From CAZQAA01 sp964591255 (GTDB lineage: Bacteria > Desulfobacterota > DSM-4660 > Desulfatiglandales > Desulfatiglandaceae), in NCBI GenBank assembly GCA_964591255.1, contig CAZQAA010000047.1:1-26174 (forward strand): a stretch of DNA of 26,174 nt, written 5' to 3'. Positions 16,273 to 24,359 of the stretch are shown here, one piece after another. The position numbers and the translations under genes are program-made. Positions within the stretch are counted from its first letter, which is position 1; every line of letters begins with the position of its first letter. A model generated the notes under the pieces. The model did no database searches. It saw only the letters and a program-made list of their open reading frames with translations, and had not been told where the DNA came from.

Positions 16273-16287
16273 AAAAAGATATATAAT
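16259..16287 (+). promoter_or_regulatory. Probable pcm promoter
   Basis: TATAAT at 16282-16287 is a perfect -10. TGGAAA at 16259-16264 (four of six matches to TTGACA) lies 17 bases upstream. This predicts a leader of about 80 bases before the pcm start. Confidence 0.4.
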
Positions 16288-16372
16288 TAAGTCAGTCTAT
16301 TGAAACACTTAAGGGGGTGTTCTTTCTGAGCAATTATCGGGAAGACATGGTCAATTCAGGGACAGGGATAGG

Positions 16373-17044
16373 GTGACACAAACAGATTTTATAAACGATT
16401 CCAGGCGTATGGTTATGGCCAGGGAAAAGATGGTGAAAACCCAGCTTATTCCCCGTGGCATTCGTGACCCAAGAGTACTGGAGGCGATGCGAAAAGTCCC
16501 CAGACATAGATTTGTCGAAAAGACACAAATTGAGGAAGCCTACAATGACTATCCCTTGCCAATTGCCCACAACCAGACCATATCCCAGCCATACATCGTA
16601 GCCCTTATGACAGAGGCGCTGGAGCTTAAGGGATCTGAAAAGACATTAGAAATAGGCACGGGCAGCGGGTATCAGGCCGCTATCCTGGCAGAACTCAGCA
16701 GTAAAGTCTATACTATAGAGAGGATAAGACCTTTGCTTGTCAAGGCCCAAAGGCTTCTCACCGAATTGGGTTATAACAACATATTATTCAAAGCCTTTGA
16801 TGGCACGCTCGGATGGGAGGAACATGGGCCGTATGACGCCGTAATCGTCACTGCTGGTGCCCCCCAAATACCCCAACCCCTTATAGATCAACTCAAGGAA
16901 GGTGGACGGCTCATTATTCCGGTAGGGGACAGGTTCAGTCAGGATCTTCTCAAGATCACGAAAAAAAATGGAGGTTATATAGAGCGCAATCTGGGAGGGT
17001 GCCGTTTTGTAAATCTGTTGGGAATCCACGGCTGGAAAGAGTAA
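16373..17044 (+). CDS. pcm: Protein-L-isoaspartate O-methyltransferase
   Basis: SAM-dependent enzyme that methylates isoaspartyl residues in aged proteins to start their repair. It has the family-specific QTISQPYIVALM at 68-79 and the SAM-binding motif I LEIGTGSGYQ at 92-101. An acidic residue follows in YTIER (motif post-I), and DAVIVTAGAPQIP and GGRLIIPVG lie in the C-terminal half. The start is GTG at 16373, with AGGGATAGG just upstream. An internal ATG (Met13) would give a protein of more typical 210-residue length, so the start is uncertain by 12 residues. It is monocistronic as far as seen, with a promoter candidate before the next gene. Confidence 0.93.
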   Translation: MTQTDFINDSRRMVMAREKMVKTQLIPRGIRDPRVLEAMRKVPRHRFVEKTQIEEAYNDYPLPIAHNQTISQPYIVALMTEALELKGSEKTLEIGTGSGYQAAILAELSSKVYTIERIRPLLVKAQRLLTELGYNNILFKAFDGTLGWEEHGPYDAVIVTAGAPQIPQPLIDQLKEGGRLIIPVGDRFSQDLLKITKKNGGYIERNLGGCRFVNLLGIHGWKE

Positions 17045-17068
17045 ATGTCCTGAATTTTGCTTTTGTTA

Positions 17069-17097
17069 TTGACACTTACCTTACATTATCCTATAAA
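17069..17097 (+). promoter_or_regulatory. Near-consensus sigma-70 promoter for the 17195 gene
   Basis: TTGACA (17069-17074) is perfect, the spacer is 17 bases, and TATAAA (17092-17097) matches TATAAT at five of six positions. It lies about 100 bases upstream of the unknown gene and just after the pcm stop, leaving a leader of about 90 bases. Confidence 0.6.
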
Positions 17098-17194
17098 AAA
17101 TTGGTCCTGTTCCTGTTCTTTGCAGCACCTTGAAAATTCGATCACGGTCTGTAAAACACAACTGCTTAATCTGCCATGATGGCAAAGGTCGTTT

Positions 17195-18256
17195 ATGTGG
17201 ATATATAGAGAACGGCTTAATTACTATGAAAAACTAAGGCGCTCACTCTATGAGGTTTTGAGGGATGCTCTGGAACGCCGGTTGATGAAAATCTCCCTCG
17301 TGGACTCCTTTTATAATTACCAAAAAAGCGGAATTCCGTACAGTTTTCTGGAAAAAAGTGAATTAAAGCCGAAATCCAAGAAGGTCGGAAAGGAATCGGA
17401 ACTGTTTAACACCTTTATTGTTATTTTTTGTGAAGGGACTGTCAGTCCCAAAATTAAAAATTATATCCGCTTTTTTCCTGAAAACAGTGTTGTCAAAAAA
17501 AATCTTGAGTATCTTGCAGACTTCACTTTGTACAAACGATTCCATCACAATCTTAAACACTTTGATAATCCTGGGTTTCTGGATCTTCTTGAAAAATTGC
17601 TGAACGTGGATTACGCCCTCCTTATTCAGCAAGATCCCGCCGTCAAAAAGAGAAACAGATATTCCCTGTCACACTTTCACGTAAAGATTGACTGGCCGAT
17701 TGCAGACGCGGCAGAAGATCTGGCCAGATGGCTCAGGTATATTCAGGGCAGCCTGTATGAGAACGGAGATAATGAAGCCAGGATATTACAAAACAAACTC
17801 TTTGAATACTATGGCTGTCATTATAGCGTGGGTGGAAGGAGAACTGCAGGTCTTATTGCTGCCCAGATTTTAAGAAAATCAGATTTCATTTCAACAATAT
17901 TTGTCTCAAGTTCGGAATCCAGGGCCATGTATAAATATTATGAAAGGGGTGTTTCAAAATTTTATCTCATACAGCTCACTGAAGAACAGGTCAAAGAAAC
18001 TGCCCACAAAGAACATATAGACGTTGACGCCTTTAAAGCCGCATATTTATACACGGCAGAAAATTTTTATATAGGAATAGCAGAGGCGTCCTATGGTTAC
18101 ACCGTCCACTCCAAACCCCCAAAAGACGGCAAACTCAGAAAACTCAAACCTGCGTACAGCTGGCTCAGGCTCAGGTCAGAACTCATACACCCTAAGATCA
18201 ATGTGCAGGAGGCAAGACCTATTGTCTACAGCTCACCCTCTATCCTTCAACAATAG
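17195..18256 (+). CDS. Protein of unknown function, 353 residues
   Basis: Not recognised. ATG at 17195 has AAAGG about eight bases upstream. The protein is soluble-looking, rich in aromatic and basic residues, and has no signal peptide or membrane segment. It opens with a charged helix (RERLNYYEKLRRSLYEVLRD), then a beta-like stretch (NTFIVIFCEGTVSPKIKNY). A central helical region carries HFHVKIDWPIADAAEDLARW. The C-terminal half contains EYYGCHYSVGGRRTAGLIAA, STIFVSSSESRAMYKYYERG and a basic tail with KPPKDGKLRKLKPAYSWLR. No known catalytic motif is evident. It is preceded by a strong promoter and is convergent with the DUF6504 gene 40 bases on. Codon use looks like its neighbours. Confidence 0.78.
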   Translation: MWIYRERLNYYEKLRRSLYEVLRDALERRLMKISLVDSFYNYQKSGIPYSFLEKSELKPKSKKVGKESELFNTFIVIFCEGTVSPKIKNYIRFFPENSVVKKNLEYLADFTLYKRFHHNLKHFDNPGFLDLLEKLLNVDYALLIQQDPAVKKRNRYSLSHFHVKIDWPIADAAEDLARWLRYIQGSLYENGDNEARILQNKLFEYYGCHYSVGGRRTAGLIAAQILRKSDFISTIFVSSSESRAMYKYYERGVSKFYLIQLTEEQVKETAHKEHIDVDAFKAAYLYTAENFYIGIAEASYGYTVHSKPPKDGKLRKLKPAYSWLRLRSELIHPKINVQEARPIVYSSPSILQQ

Positions 18257-18296
18257 ACTGCCTCAATACCATGCTTTTTTTCCTTGTTTATCTATT

Positions 18297-18530
18297 TTAC
18301 TCTTTTACAAGAAACCAGCTGTCTGTAGATCGATTCCATTTCAAGAGGCGCACAAAACCACCATCTACAACCACCTTGAAATAATCGTGCTCCTGCCCGT
18401 ACCATCTATCCAGGATTTCTTTCACCTCAAACCTTTGACCGGCCAAAAGGAAACTGACAGGCCTTTCGTTCACCTTATACCCGCAATAGGCTGTTACCTC
18501 TATCTTTTGCTCTTTTAGAGATTGCCGCAT
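18297..18530 (-). CDS. DUF6504-like small protein
   Basis: A 77-residue protein following the pattern of a widespread uncharacterised family: VTAYCGYKVNERPVSFLL, then a turn and VKEILDRWYGQEHDYFKVVV, ending with DSWFLVKE. The family name (DUF6504) is recalled, not searched. It looks like a compact all-beta cytoplasmic protein of about 9 kDa. The start at 18530 has no clear ribosome-binding site and lies 19 bases after the symporter stop, which suggests coupling to the symporter gene. Function is unknown in the family as far as I know. Confidence 0.7.
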   Translation of the reverse strand: MRQSLKEQKIEVTAYCGYKVNERPVSFLLAGQRFEVKEILDRWYGQEHDYFKVVVDGGFVRLLKWNRSTDSWFLVKE

Positions 18531-18549
18531 AACATAATCAATCTGCTAC

Positions 18550-19944
18550 TTATTGTCTCTGCCGCTTTCGGTTCATATCAGGCAGACGTCTTTCATAATC
18601 CCTTAGCATATTCGCCACTACTCCTGAAAGACCCACAAGAGCCACAAGATTTGGAAAAGCCATTAAACCGTTGGCTATGTCGGCCAGGTTCCAGACCATC
18701 TTAAGGGGTATGGAAGCGCCAACCGGAATCATAATGACATATAGCCAGCGATAGACCTGAGCCGCCTGTCTTCCCGAACGTCCAAAAAGATAATAGACCG
18801 AGCGGTCGCCGTAATAACTCCATCCGATGATAGTGGTAAATGAAAAAAATATCAGACCAAAGCTGACCACGAAAGAACCAAACCGAGGCAACCCCTTTTC
18901 AAAAGCTGCAGCGGAAAGCGCTGCACCGTTCAGTTCCCCAGCCTGGCAATTATAAAGGCCGCTCATTACAATAATCAGTGCCGTCATGGTGCATATAACT
19001 ATCGTGTCTATAAACGGACCGAGCATGGCCACACAGCCCTCCCTTACTGGTTCCTTGGTACGGGCAGCGGCATGGGCAATGGCCGCCGAACCGAGGCCAG
19101 ACTCATTTGAGAATAATCCCCTGGCAATCCCAAAACGCATGGCCTCCCTCACACCATAGCCAACTGCTCCGCCGAGTGCAGACTTAACACCAAAGGCGCC
19201 GGCAAATATGGCATGAAAGGCCGCGGGAACCTTTTCGAAATTCAGGGCAATAATTACAAGTGCGGTGCCGACATATACCATGGCCATGAAAGGCACAATC
19301 TTTTCGGCCACCCTTGCGATCCGTCTGATCCCCCCGATAATTACGAGTGCCACGATAGACGCCATAAAAGCACCTATGGTCACGGCAACAGGAAAATGAA
19401 TTTCCGAAGACACTTTACTGAGAAACGGGTCCACCACCGAATTGGCCTGTACCATATTCCCTATCCCAAACGATGCAATAATGGCAAAAAAAGCAAAGGC
19501 CGCACCCAGCCATGACATGTTAAGGCCTCTGCTGAGATAGTACATGGGGCCGCCTGCAACTTCACTGTCTCTTATATCACGATAATGATGGGCCAGCATG
19601 CAACATGTGAACTTTGTACTCATGCCCACAATTGCGGTCACCCACATCCAGAATACGGCTCCCGGTCCCCCTGCCGTAATTGCAGTGGCTACCCCGGCGA
19701 TATTTCCGGTACCGATGGTAGCGGCTAATGCTGTGGAAAGCGCTTGCAGATACGTTACCTCACCATCGTCTTCCGGGTCATCCCAGCGACCGCTTACACA
19801 ATCCCAGCCATGAAAAAAGAGGCGAAACTGTACAAACCGGAGGCGTATGGTCAGATAAACTCCTGTTCCCACCAAAAGGAACATCAAAAAACATCCCCAA
19901 ATCCAGCCATCAGCTGTTGCGATATACCTCTCTAACACACTCAT
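18550..19944 (-). CDS. Sodium:alanine (AGCS family) symporter
   Basis: Inner-membrane protein of about ten hydrophobic segments that takes up alanine or glycine with Na+ or H+. Diagnostic stretches are ALSTALAATIGTGNIAGVAT (residues near 70-90), GGPMYYLSRGL, and GIARGLFSNESGLGSAAIAH. It ends with a long hydrophobic run, then a charged tail (RRLPDMNRKRQRQ). Length (464 residues) is normal. The ATG at 19944 is six bases after the stop of the MCE lipoprotein gene, with no strong ribosome-binding site, suggesting translational coupling. The exact amino acid cannot be told from sequence. Confidence 0.93.
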   Translation of the reverse strand: MSVLERYIATADGWIWGCFLMFLLVGTGVYLTIRLRFVQFRLFFHGWDCVSGRWDDPEDDGEVTYLQALSTALAATIGTGNIAGVATAITAGGPGAVFWMWVTAIVGMSTKFTCCMLAHHYRDIRDSEVAGGPMYYLSRGLNMSWLGAAFAFFAIIASFGIGNMVQANSVVDPFLSKVSSEIHFPVAVTIGAFMASIVALVIIGGIRRIARVAEKIVPFMAMVYVGTALVIIALNFEKVPAAFHAIFAGAFGVKSALGGAVGYGVREAMRFGIARGLFSNESGLGSAAIAHAAARTKEPVREGCVAMLGPFIDTIVICTMTALIIVMSGLYNCQAGELNGAALSAAAFEKGLPRFGSFVVSFGLIFFSFTTIIGWSYYGDRSVYYLFGRSGRQAAQVYRWLYVIMIPVGASIPLKMVWNLADIANGLMAFPNLVALVGLSGVVANMLRDYERRLPDMNRKRQRQ

Positions 19945-19950
19945 AGTCAG

Positions 19951-20604
19951 TTATATGCTTTTTGGCCTTTTTTCCTCTTGATGGGGCTTTTCCATCTTTT
20001 TCTTCAGTTCCTCCATCTCCCTTTTCAGGCGGGGCAACACCTCCTTTTCAAGTTTCTCACGGGCAGTCTTCCCAAGCCTGTTTGCCTCTTGGACTAATTC
20101 TCCGAGCTCTTTCTCAAGTCTCTTTAGTTCCTCGCTCTCCAAAACCTCTTCCAAACCTTTTGAAAACCCCTCAAGCTGCTCTTTAAGCTTACCTATGCCC
20201 TCTTCCAATTCTGCCGCATTTTTGTCCAAAAAGGTTGACAACTTAGTTACACCTTCAACTGTTGCACCGTCCTCTAACGGCCTGCCCCCTTCACGAATTT
20301 GAGTTGTCTCAATGGCCATCCTATCTTTTTCCCGGGGATCAGGCACGATAAAAAATCTTGAATATTCTGTGATCATATTTTTGAAGTCTCTCTTTATTGC
20401 CACATAAACCAAAAAACGTCCTTCTCTGGAATAGGAAACCTTCTTCACCCTGCCTATATCATTCTGGCCGTAAATAACCCTGTCTCCCTGTTTTAGGCCA
20501 CGGATCTCATCAAACCGGATTTTCAGGTCCAGAGCGTCCTCCCCATTGCATCCAGATAAAATGGACATCAATATCACAAATATCCCTACTGTTTTTGCCA
20601 ACAT
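19951..20604 (-). CDS. MCE/MlaD-domain lipoprotein with coiled coil
   Basis: A 217-residue protein with a lipoprotein signal (hydrophobic residues 4-17, lipobox LSGC with Cys19). An MlaD-type domain follows (about 26-100), with the pattern LDLKIRFDEIRGLKQGDRVI followed by DIGRVKKVSY. A long heptad-like charged helix fills about 115-217 (KLKEQLEGFSKGLEEVLESE and onward). MCE proteins usually bind lipids in ABC-linked transport between membranes. Here no permease, ATPase or substrate protein accompanies it, and the partner is a symporter. GGGAGGGGAG before the ATG is a strong ribosome-binding site. Standalone MCE lipoproteins exist, but the role is not clear. Confidence 0.8.
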   Translation of the reverse strand: MLAKTVGIFVILMSILSGCNGEDALDLKIRFDEIRGLKQGDRVIYGQNDIGRVKKVSYSREGRFLVYVAIKRDFKNMITEYSRFFIVPDPREKDRMAIETTQIREGGRPLEDGATVEGVTKLSTFLDKNAAELEEGIGKLKEQLEGFSKGLEEVLESEELKRLEKELGELVQEANRLGKTAREKLEKEVLPRLKREMEELKKKMEKPHQEEKRPKSI

Positions 20605-20946
20605 ATCTCCCCTCCCTATTAAAGTTGTTCCTATATGAACATATATGGCAATTATGGTAACGCTTCATAAAAGCCAAAGACCAAAGGCATGTTATTCCTT
20701 ATCGTTATGCCTTTGCACCTACGGCATCCACAAACGATCAAAATTGCTTAACAGGCAGATGTTTATACAATTCTCCGCATGGAACAATAATACCTTATTA
20801 ATGAAATTAAGAAAACTTATCAATAGCAATACATAATAAACTATTCCTTGACACCATTACCTCGCCGAATCTATCATCTATCTCTATTTGGACTGAAAGG
20901 ATGGTGGGGATAACGTGTGAATATTAGCTTGGGAGAGGGAAACAAT
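20605..20946. other. Divergent intergenic region with inverted repeats
   Basis: About 340 AT-rich bases lie between mlaD-like (-) and LOG (+). A perfect 9-base inverted repeat, CAAAGGCAT (20682-20690) and ATGCCTTTG (20707-20715), encloses 16 bases. A shorter palindrome, TATATG-AA-CATATA, spans 20632-20645 near the mlaD-like start and may be part of its promoter or operator. No coding frame with family support is seen. Confidence 0.4.
20848..20877 (+). promoter_or_regulatory. Probable promoter of the LOG-MBL operon
   Basis: TTGACA (20848-20853) is perfect. TATCAT (20872-20877) matches TATAAT at five of six positions with an 18-base spacer. The predicted transcript start is about 60 bases before the ATG at 20947. 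Confidence 0.5.
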
Positions 20947-21600
20947 ATGAGAGAGAAACAGTACATTGTTGACGATATCACATTAAATGATACCTGGAGG
21001 ATGTTTCACATCCTGGCCGAATTTGTGGAAGGGTTTGAAGCCATGCCGGAAGTATATCCCGCCGTTAGTATATTTGGCTCAGCCAGAGCAAAACCACAAA
21101 GTGAAATTTATAAAACAACGGAAACAGTAGCAAGGCTGCTGGTCAAGAACGGTTTTAACGTCATCTCTGGTGGAGGAGGAGGCGTAATGGAGGCCGCGAA
21201 CAAAGGTGCTGCCGAGGAGGGAGGAAAATCAGTAGGGCTTCACATACAGCTACCCGAAGAACAGATTCCCAATGAATACGCCAATGTCAGGCTGCAGTTC
21301 AAGTATTTTTTCATCAGAAAGGTCATGTTTGTCAAATACGCCGTGGCATATATTATCATGCCCGGAGGCTTTGGCACCCTTGATGAACTGTTTGAGGCCA
21401 TTACACTTATTCAGACAAAAAGGATAAGATACTTTCCTATCATTTTGATGGATTCTCACTTCTGGAAGGGTATCCTGGACTGGATTAAAGATACGCTGAT
21501 AAAAGAAGGTACTATTTCCGGGGCCGATTTTGAAATATTTAATGTGGTGGACTCCCCTGAAGAGGCCGTAAGCATTATTAAGCGTAGGGTTATCATCTGA
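20947..21600 (+). CDS. LOG-family protein (TIGR00730-type nucleotide phosphoribohydrolase)
   Basis: Rossmann-fold protein with both family signatures: SGGGGGVMEAANKGA at 74-88 and PGGFGTLDELFE at 139-150. FFIRKVMFVKYA lies between them, near the catalytic Arg region. Members hydrolyse nucleoside 5'-monophosphates to ribose-phosphate and base (the LOG cytokinin-activating enzymes); the physiological substrate in this bacterium is unknown. The frame extends to a GTG at 20917, but I choose ATG at 20947 because GAGAGGG lies eight bases upstream. Length would be 217 residues. The MBL gene follows after 53 bases on the same strand, so they are probably cotranscribed. Confidence 0.9.
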   Translation: MREKQYIVDDITLNDTWRMFHILAEFVEGFEAMPEVYPAVSIFGSARAKPQSEIYKTTETVARLLVKNGFNVISGGGGGVMEAANKGAAEEGGKSVGLHIQLPEEQIPNEYANVRLQFKYFFIRKVMFVKYAVAYIIMPGGFGTLDELFEAITLIQTKRIRYFPIILMDSHFWKGILDWIKDTLIKEGTISGADFEIFNVVDSPEEAVSIIKRRVII

Positions 21601-21653
21601 TTTGCCCTACAAAGATCTAAAGTCATATAAACTCTAATTAAGGAAAAAACGTT

Positions 21654-23261
21654 ATGATAAAAGTTACTTGTCTGGGAGGTGCAGGATCTGTAAGCGGATC
21701 CTGTTTTCTTATTGAAAGCCCTCAAGGTAAAAAGATGCTCGTGGATTGCGGTCTATTCCAGGGAGGCAGCAGGACCGAGAGGCGAAACTGGGAAGATTGG
21801 GGGTTTAATCCGGAAGAGATAGAGGTCCTTTTCCTGACTCATGCCCATATTGACCATTCAGGGAGAATTCCAAAGCTGGTTAAGGACGGGTTCCGTGGTC
21901 GGATAATCACATCTCCACCCACTGCCGAACTATGTGAGATAATGCTCCTGGATTCGGCACATATCCAGGAGATGGATGCAGAATGGCAAAGCCGGAAAAA
22001 CAGACGCCAAACCAAAAAAGAGGTTATTCCCCTCTATACCACTGAAGATGCTGAGAAAAGCCTGAAGTTGCTATCACCAAAGGAAAGGGACCATGTAATT
22101 GATGTCCATCCCGGCATAAAGGCAAGACTTCGAAACGCAGGGCACATACTGGGTTCTTCCATCCTGGAATTGTGGATTGAAGAGGGAGGGCAATCCATCA
22201 AAACGGTCTTCTCAGGGGATCTGGGAAAGAGGCACCAACTGATTGTCCAGGATCCTCATGAGATATTTGACGCTGACTACTTTTTTATAGAATCCACATA
22301 CGGCAATCGTTTGCACCGTTCTTTTGAGGAAAGTACTAATGAGCTATTGGAGGCCATTAATTACAGTGTATCCCATGGCGAAAAGATTATTATACCCGCC
22401 TTTGCTGTAGAGCGAACACAGGAAATTATCTATATCCTGGCCGAATTTTACAGGAAGGGTATGCTACCGGATATTCCGGTCTATCTGGACAGCCCACTTG
22501 CCATTAAGGCCACGGAAATCTTTAGAAAAAATAAAAAGTGCTATGATGATGAAGCACGGGCCATACTGGAAAATGGTTATGATCCGTTTGACATGCCTAA
22601 TCTTAAATTCACGCGTTCCACACAGGAATCGATAGCCATTAATGAAAGATCAGGCCCTGCCATAGTTATAGCTGCAAATGGAATGTGTACGGCAGGACGA
22701 ATCAAACACCATTTGAAACATAATTTGTGGCGAAAGGGTTCAAGTCTTGTGATTGTAGGATTCCAGGCAAAGGGGACCACTGGACGCAAAATTGTGGATG
22801 GGGCAAAACATGTGAAAATATTCAGGGAAAATGTATCCGTCAGAGCCAGGGTGTTTACTATTGGAGGATTCTCAGCACATGCCGATCAATCCGAGCTCCT
22901 TGAATGGGTTTCCCATTTTGAGTCCGATCCAGAGGTATTCGTTATTCATGGTGAGCCCGAGGCAAGCAACTCATTGGCCCAGGAAATCAGAAATCGCTTT
23001 AGCCTGACAGTCCATGTCCCTGAGTGGAAAGAGCAACTCATATTAGGTCCAAGCAAGGCCACCAGGGAAACACCGTCTGAACGCCCCCCAGATTCAAAGG
23101 CAATGATACTCAATACCATTCAGGACCTGAAAACCGAACTTGAAACACTGAGCCGGAGAATAGAATCGGACACAGACAAGCAAGAAGACAAACTGGGCGA
23201 ATATGAACTTGACCGCCTTAAATATATCAAGGAGGAACTCCAGGCAATTCTTAATCAATAA
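21654..23261 (+). CDS. Metallo-beta-lactamase-fold beta-CASP RNA-processing-type protein
   Basis: Metal-dependent nuclease of the CPSF73/RNase J-like superfamily. Zinc-binding motifs: HAHIDH at 63-68 (motif 2), GHILGS with His164 (motif 3) and SGDLG with Asp189 (motif 4). The beta-CASP insertion follows, with FIESTYGNR, IIIPAFAVERTQEI, an ANGMCTAGRIKHHL strip, GFSAHAD with His409 and VIHGE with His432. Residues about 465-535 are an extra charged, probably coiled-coil tail (ETLSRRIESDTDKQEDKL), which many bacterial homologues of about 455-470 residues lack. AAGGA precedes the ATG. Endo- or exonuclease activity cannot be told from sequence. Its stop is 5 bases from that of a convergent gene. 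Confidence 0.92.
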   Translation: MIKVTCLGGAGSVSGSCFLIESPQGKKMLVDCGLFQGGSRTERRNWEDWGFNPEEIEVLFLTHAHIDHSGRIPKLVKDGFRGRIITSPPTAELCEIMLLDSAHIQEMDAEWQSRKNRRQTKKEVIPLYTTEDAEKSLKLLSPKERDHVIDVHPGIKARLRNAGHILGSSILELWIEEGGQSIKTVFSGDLGKRHQLIVQDPHEIFDADYFFIESTYGNRLHRSFEESTNELLEAINYSVSHGEKIIIPAFAVERTQEIIYILAEFYRKGMLPDIPVYLDSPLAIKATEIFRKNKKCYDDEARAILENGYDPFDMPNLKFTRSTQESIAINERSGPAIVIAANGMCTAGRIKHHLKHNLWRKGSSLVIVGFQAKGTTGRKIVDGAKHVKIFRENVSVRARVFTIGGFSAHADQSELLEWVSHFESDPEVFVIHGEPEASNSLAQEIRNRFSLTVHVPEWKEQLILGPSKATRETPSERPPDSKAMILNTIQDLKTELETLSRRIESDTDKQEDKLGEYELDRLKYIKEELQAILNQ

Positions 23262-23266
23262 ACAGA

Positions 23267-23470
23267 CTATAATTTTCCTTCCTGGACAAGGCGGGCAAAG
23301 TGCTCAAAGGAACGATCGTAGGTGGCCTCTGCCTGGGGTGTAAAACAGCATCCCGGAAGCTGCCTTGACTCAAGATGATAGCTGATACACTCGCAACAAA
23401 TACCTTTTCTTGTACAAGGTTCATATGTGCATAGGCACTTTTTCTTATTATTTTCCTTATTGCATTCCAT
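23267..23470 (-). CDS. DUF6485-like Cys-rich small protein
   Basis: A 67-residue protein with nine cysteines in a conserved layout: CLCTYEPCTRKGICCECI, YHLESRQLPGCCF, then a short tail with TYDRSFEHFARL. The pattern matches a small family found mostly in anaerobes, which I recall as DUF6485; function is unknown. Metal or iron-sulfur binding is suggested only by the Cys spacing (3, 12, 14, 19, 25, 26, 28, 41, 42). AAGGAG lies about 13 bases before the ATG, within the end of the transglutaminase-like gene. The two genes are 2 bases apart and certainly share a transcript. Confidence 0.78.
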   Translation of the reverse strand: MECNKENNKKKCLCTYEPCTRKGICCECISYHLESRQLPGCCFTPQAEATYDRSFEHFARLVQEGKL

Positions 23471-23472
23471 TA

Positions 23473-24183
23473 TTATCTTTTTCTCCTTCCTTTCCAGACC
23501 TCCTCTCTTGCAAAATCACGGATAGATTTACCCCCTGATTTTTCGAACATCCTGATCCAGGAATTTACACGATCTTTACCATAGGCATCTTCCCATGCCC
23601 TTAATATGGTGTCAATCGGCACATCAGCATAATTTCCGTGATCAGTTACATATTCCATGAATTCCTTGTTCTCAATATTATATGGCTGGAAGATAGAATC
23701 TTCACGACCATTAAACTCAAGTGGGGCCACATTGTGAATTTTGCACAGCTTTGCATTAAATGCCGGTGTTGCCTTGACCCATTTGCCTTCCAGGAAAAAT
23801 TCGGTCACACCATGATATACAAAAAGATCATCGCCGAAAAATTCAATGAGCTGTCTTGTGGCAAGATGATTCCGCACATCAAAAAATGCCAGTCTTGAAG
23901 GAATCCCCAATGCCCTTCCAAGGGCACAAAGAAGCGATGCCTTGGGGATACAAAACCCCCTGCCTTTTTCTAAAATGTTACTGGCCCTATAATGTTCTGG
24001 GAGAAAAAACGGTGAATAAGGATCATACCAGATACCGTCTCTGACCGCATAGTATATTTTTATCGCCCGCTCCACAGGGTCCTTGCTCCCGCCAATCGCA
24101 TCCATTGCATAATCAATGACCCTCTTATGGTCACTATCTATGACGGACGTGGGGGCAAGATATATCTCATATGTTGCATCCAT
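23473..24183 (-). CDS. Transglutaminase-like (cysteine protease fold) protein
   Basis: A 236-residue cytoplasmic protein with a transglutaminase core. The Cys motif KGRGFCIPKASLLCALGRAL has Cys78 as nucleophile, and the His motif VYHGVTEFFLEGKW has His124. The third triad position, usually Asp in V-D-P-T, reads Thr139 in KATPAFN. This TPAFN form occurs in a recognised subgroup, so catalysis is uncertain rather than excluded. No signal peptide. It begins the two-gene unit with the DUF6485-like protein. The substrate is unknown. Members include peptidases acting on peptide or isopeptide bonds. Confidence 0.82.
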   Translation of the reverse strand: MDATYEIYLAPTSVIDSDHKRVIDYAMDAIGGSKDPVERAIKIYYAVRDGIWYDPYSPFFLPEHYRASNILEKGRGFCIPKASLLCALGRALGIPSRLAFFDVRNHLATRQLIEFFGDDLFVYHGVTEFFLEGKWVKATPAFNAKLCKIHNVAPLEFNGREDSIFQPYNIENKEFMEYVTDHGNYADVPIDTILRAWEDAYGKDRVNSWIRMFEKSGGKSIRDFAREEVWKGRRKR

Positions 24184-24273
24184 TGCAGGTTCCTTGCCTT
24201 TTCAGGCTAATTCAAGAGTGCTCTGATGTACCACAAATCAGGCATACAGTCAAAAGAAAGCCCTTATTCTTTA

Positions 24274-24307
24274 TTGACACGTAATCACTTTATAGCTAAT
24301 TTATAGC
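24274..24307 (+). promoter_or_regulatory. TTGACA with direct repeats TTTATAGC, possible promoter/operator
   Basis: TTGACA (24274-24279) has TAATTT at 24297-24302 after 17 bases as a modest -10. The octamer TTTATAGC occurs twice, at 24289-24296 and 24300-24307, an 11-base period (one helical turn), and covers the -10 region. It lies about 55-85 bases before the DUF2080-like gene. Confidence 0.35.
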
Positions 24308-24359
24308 CAAAACATGGGAAACCTGTGCAATGATGCAAAAAAGTTAATAATCAATTAAA

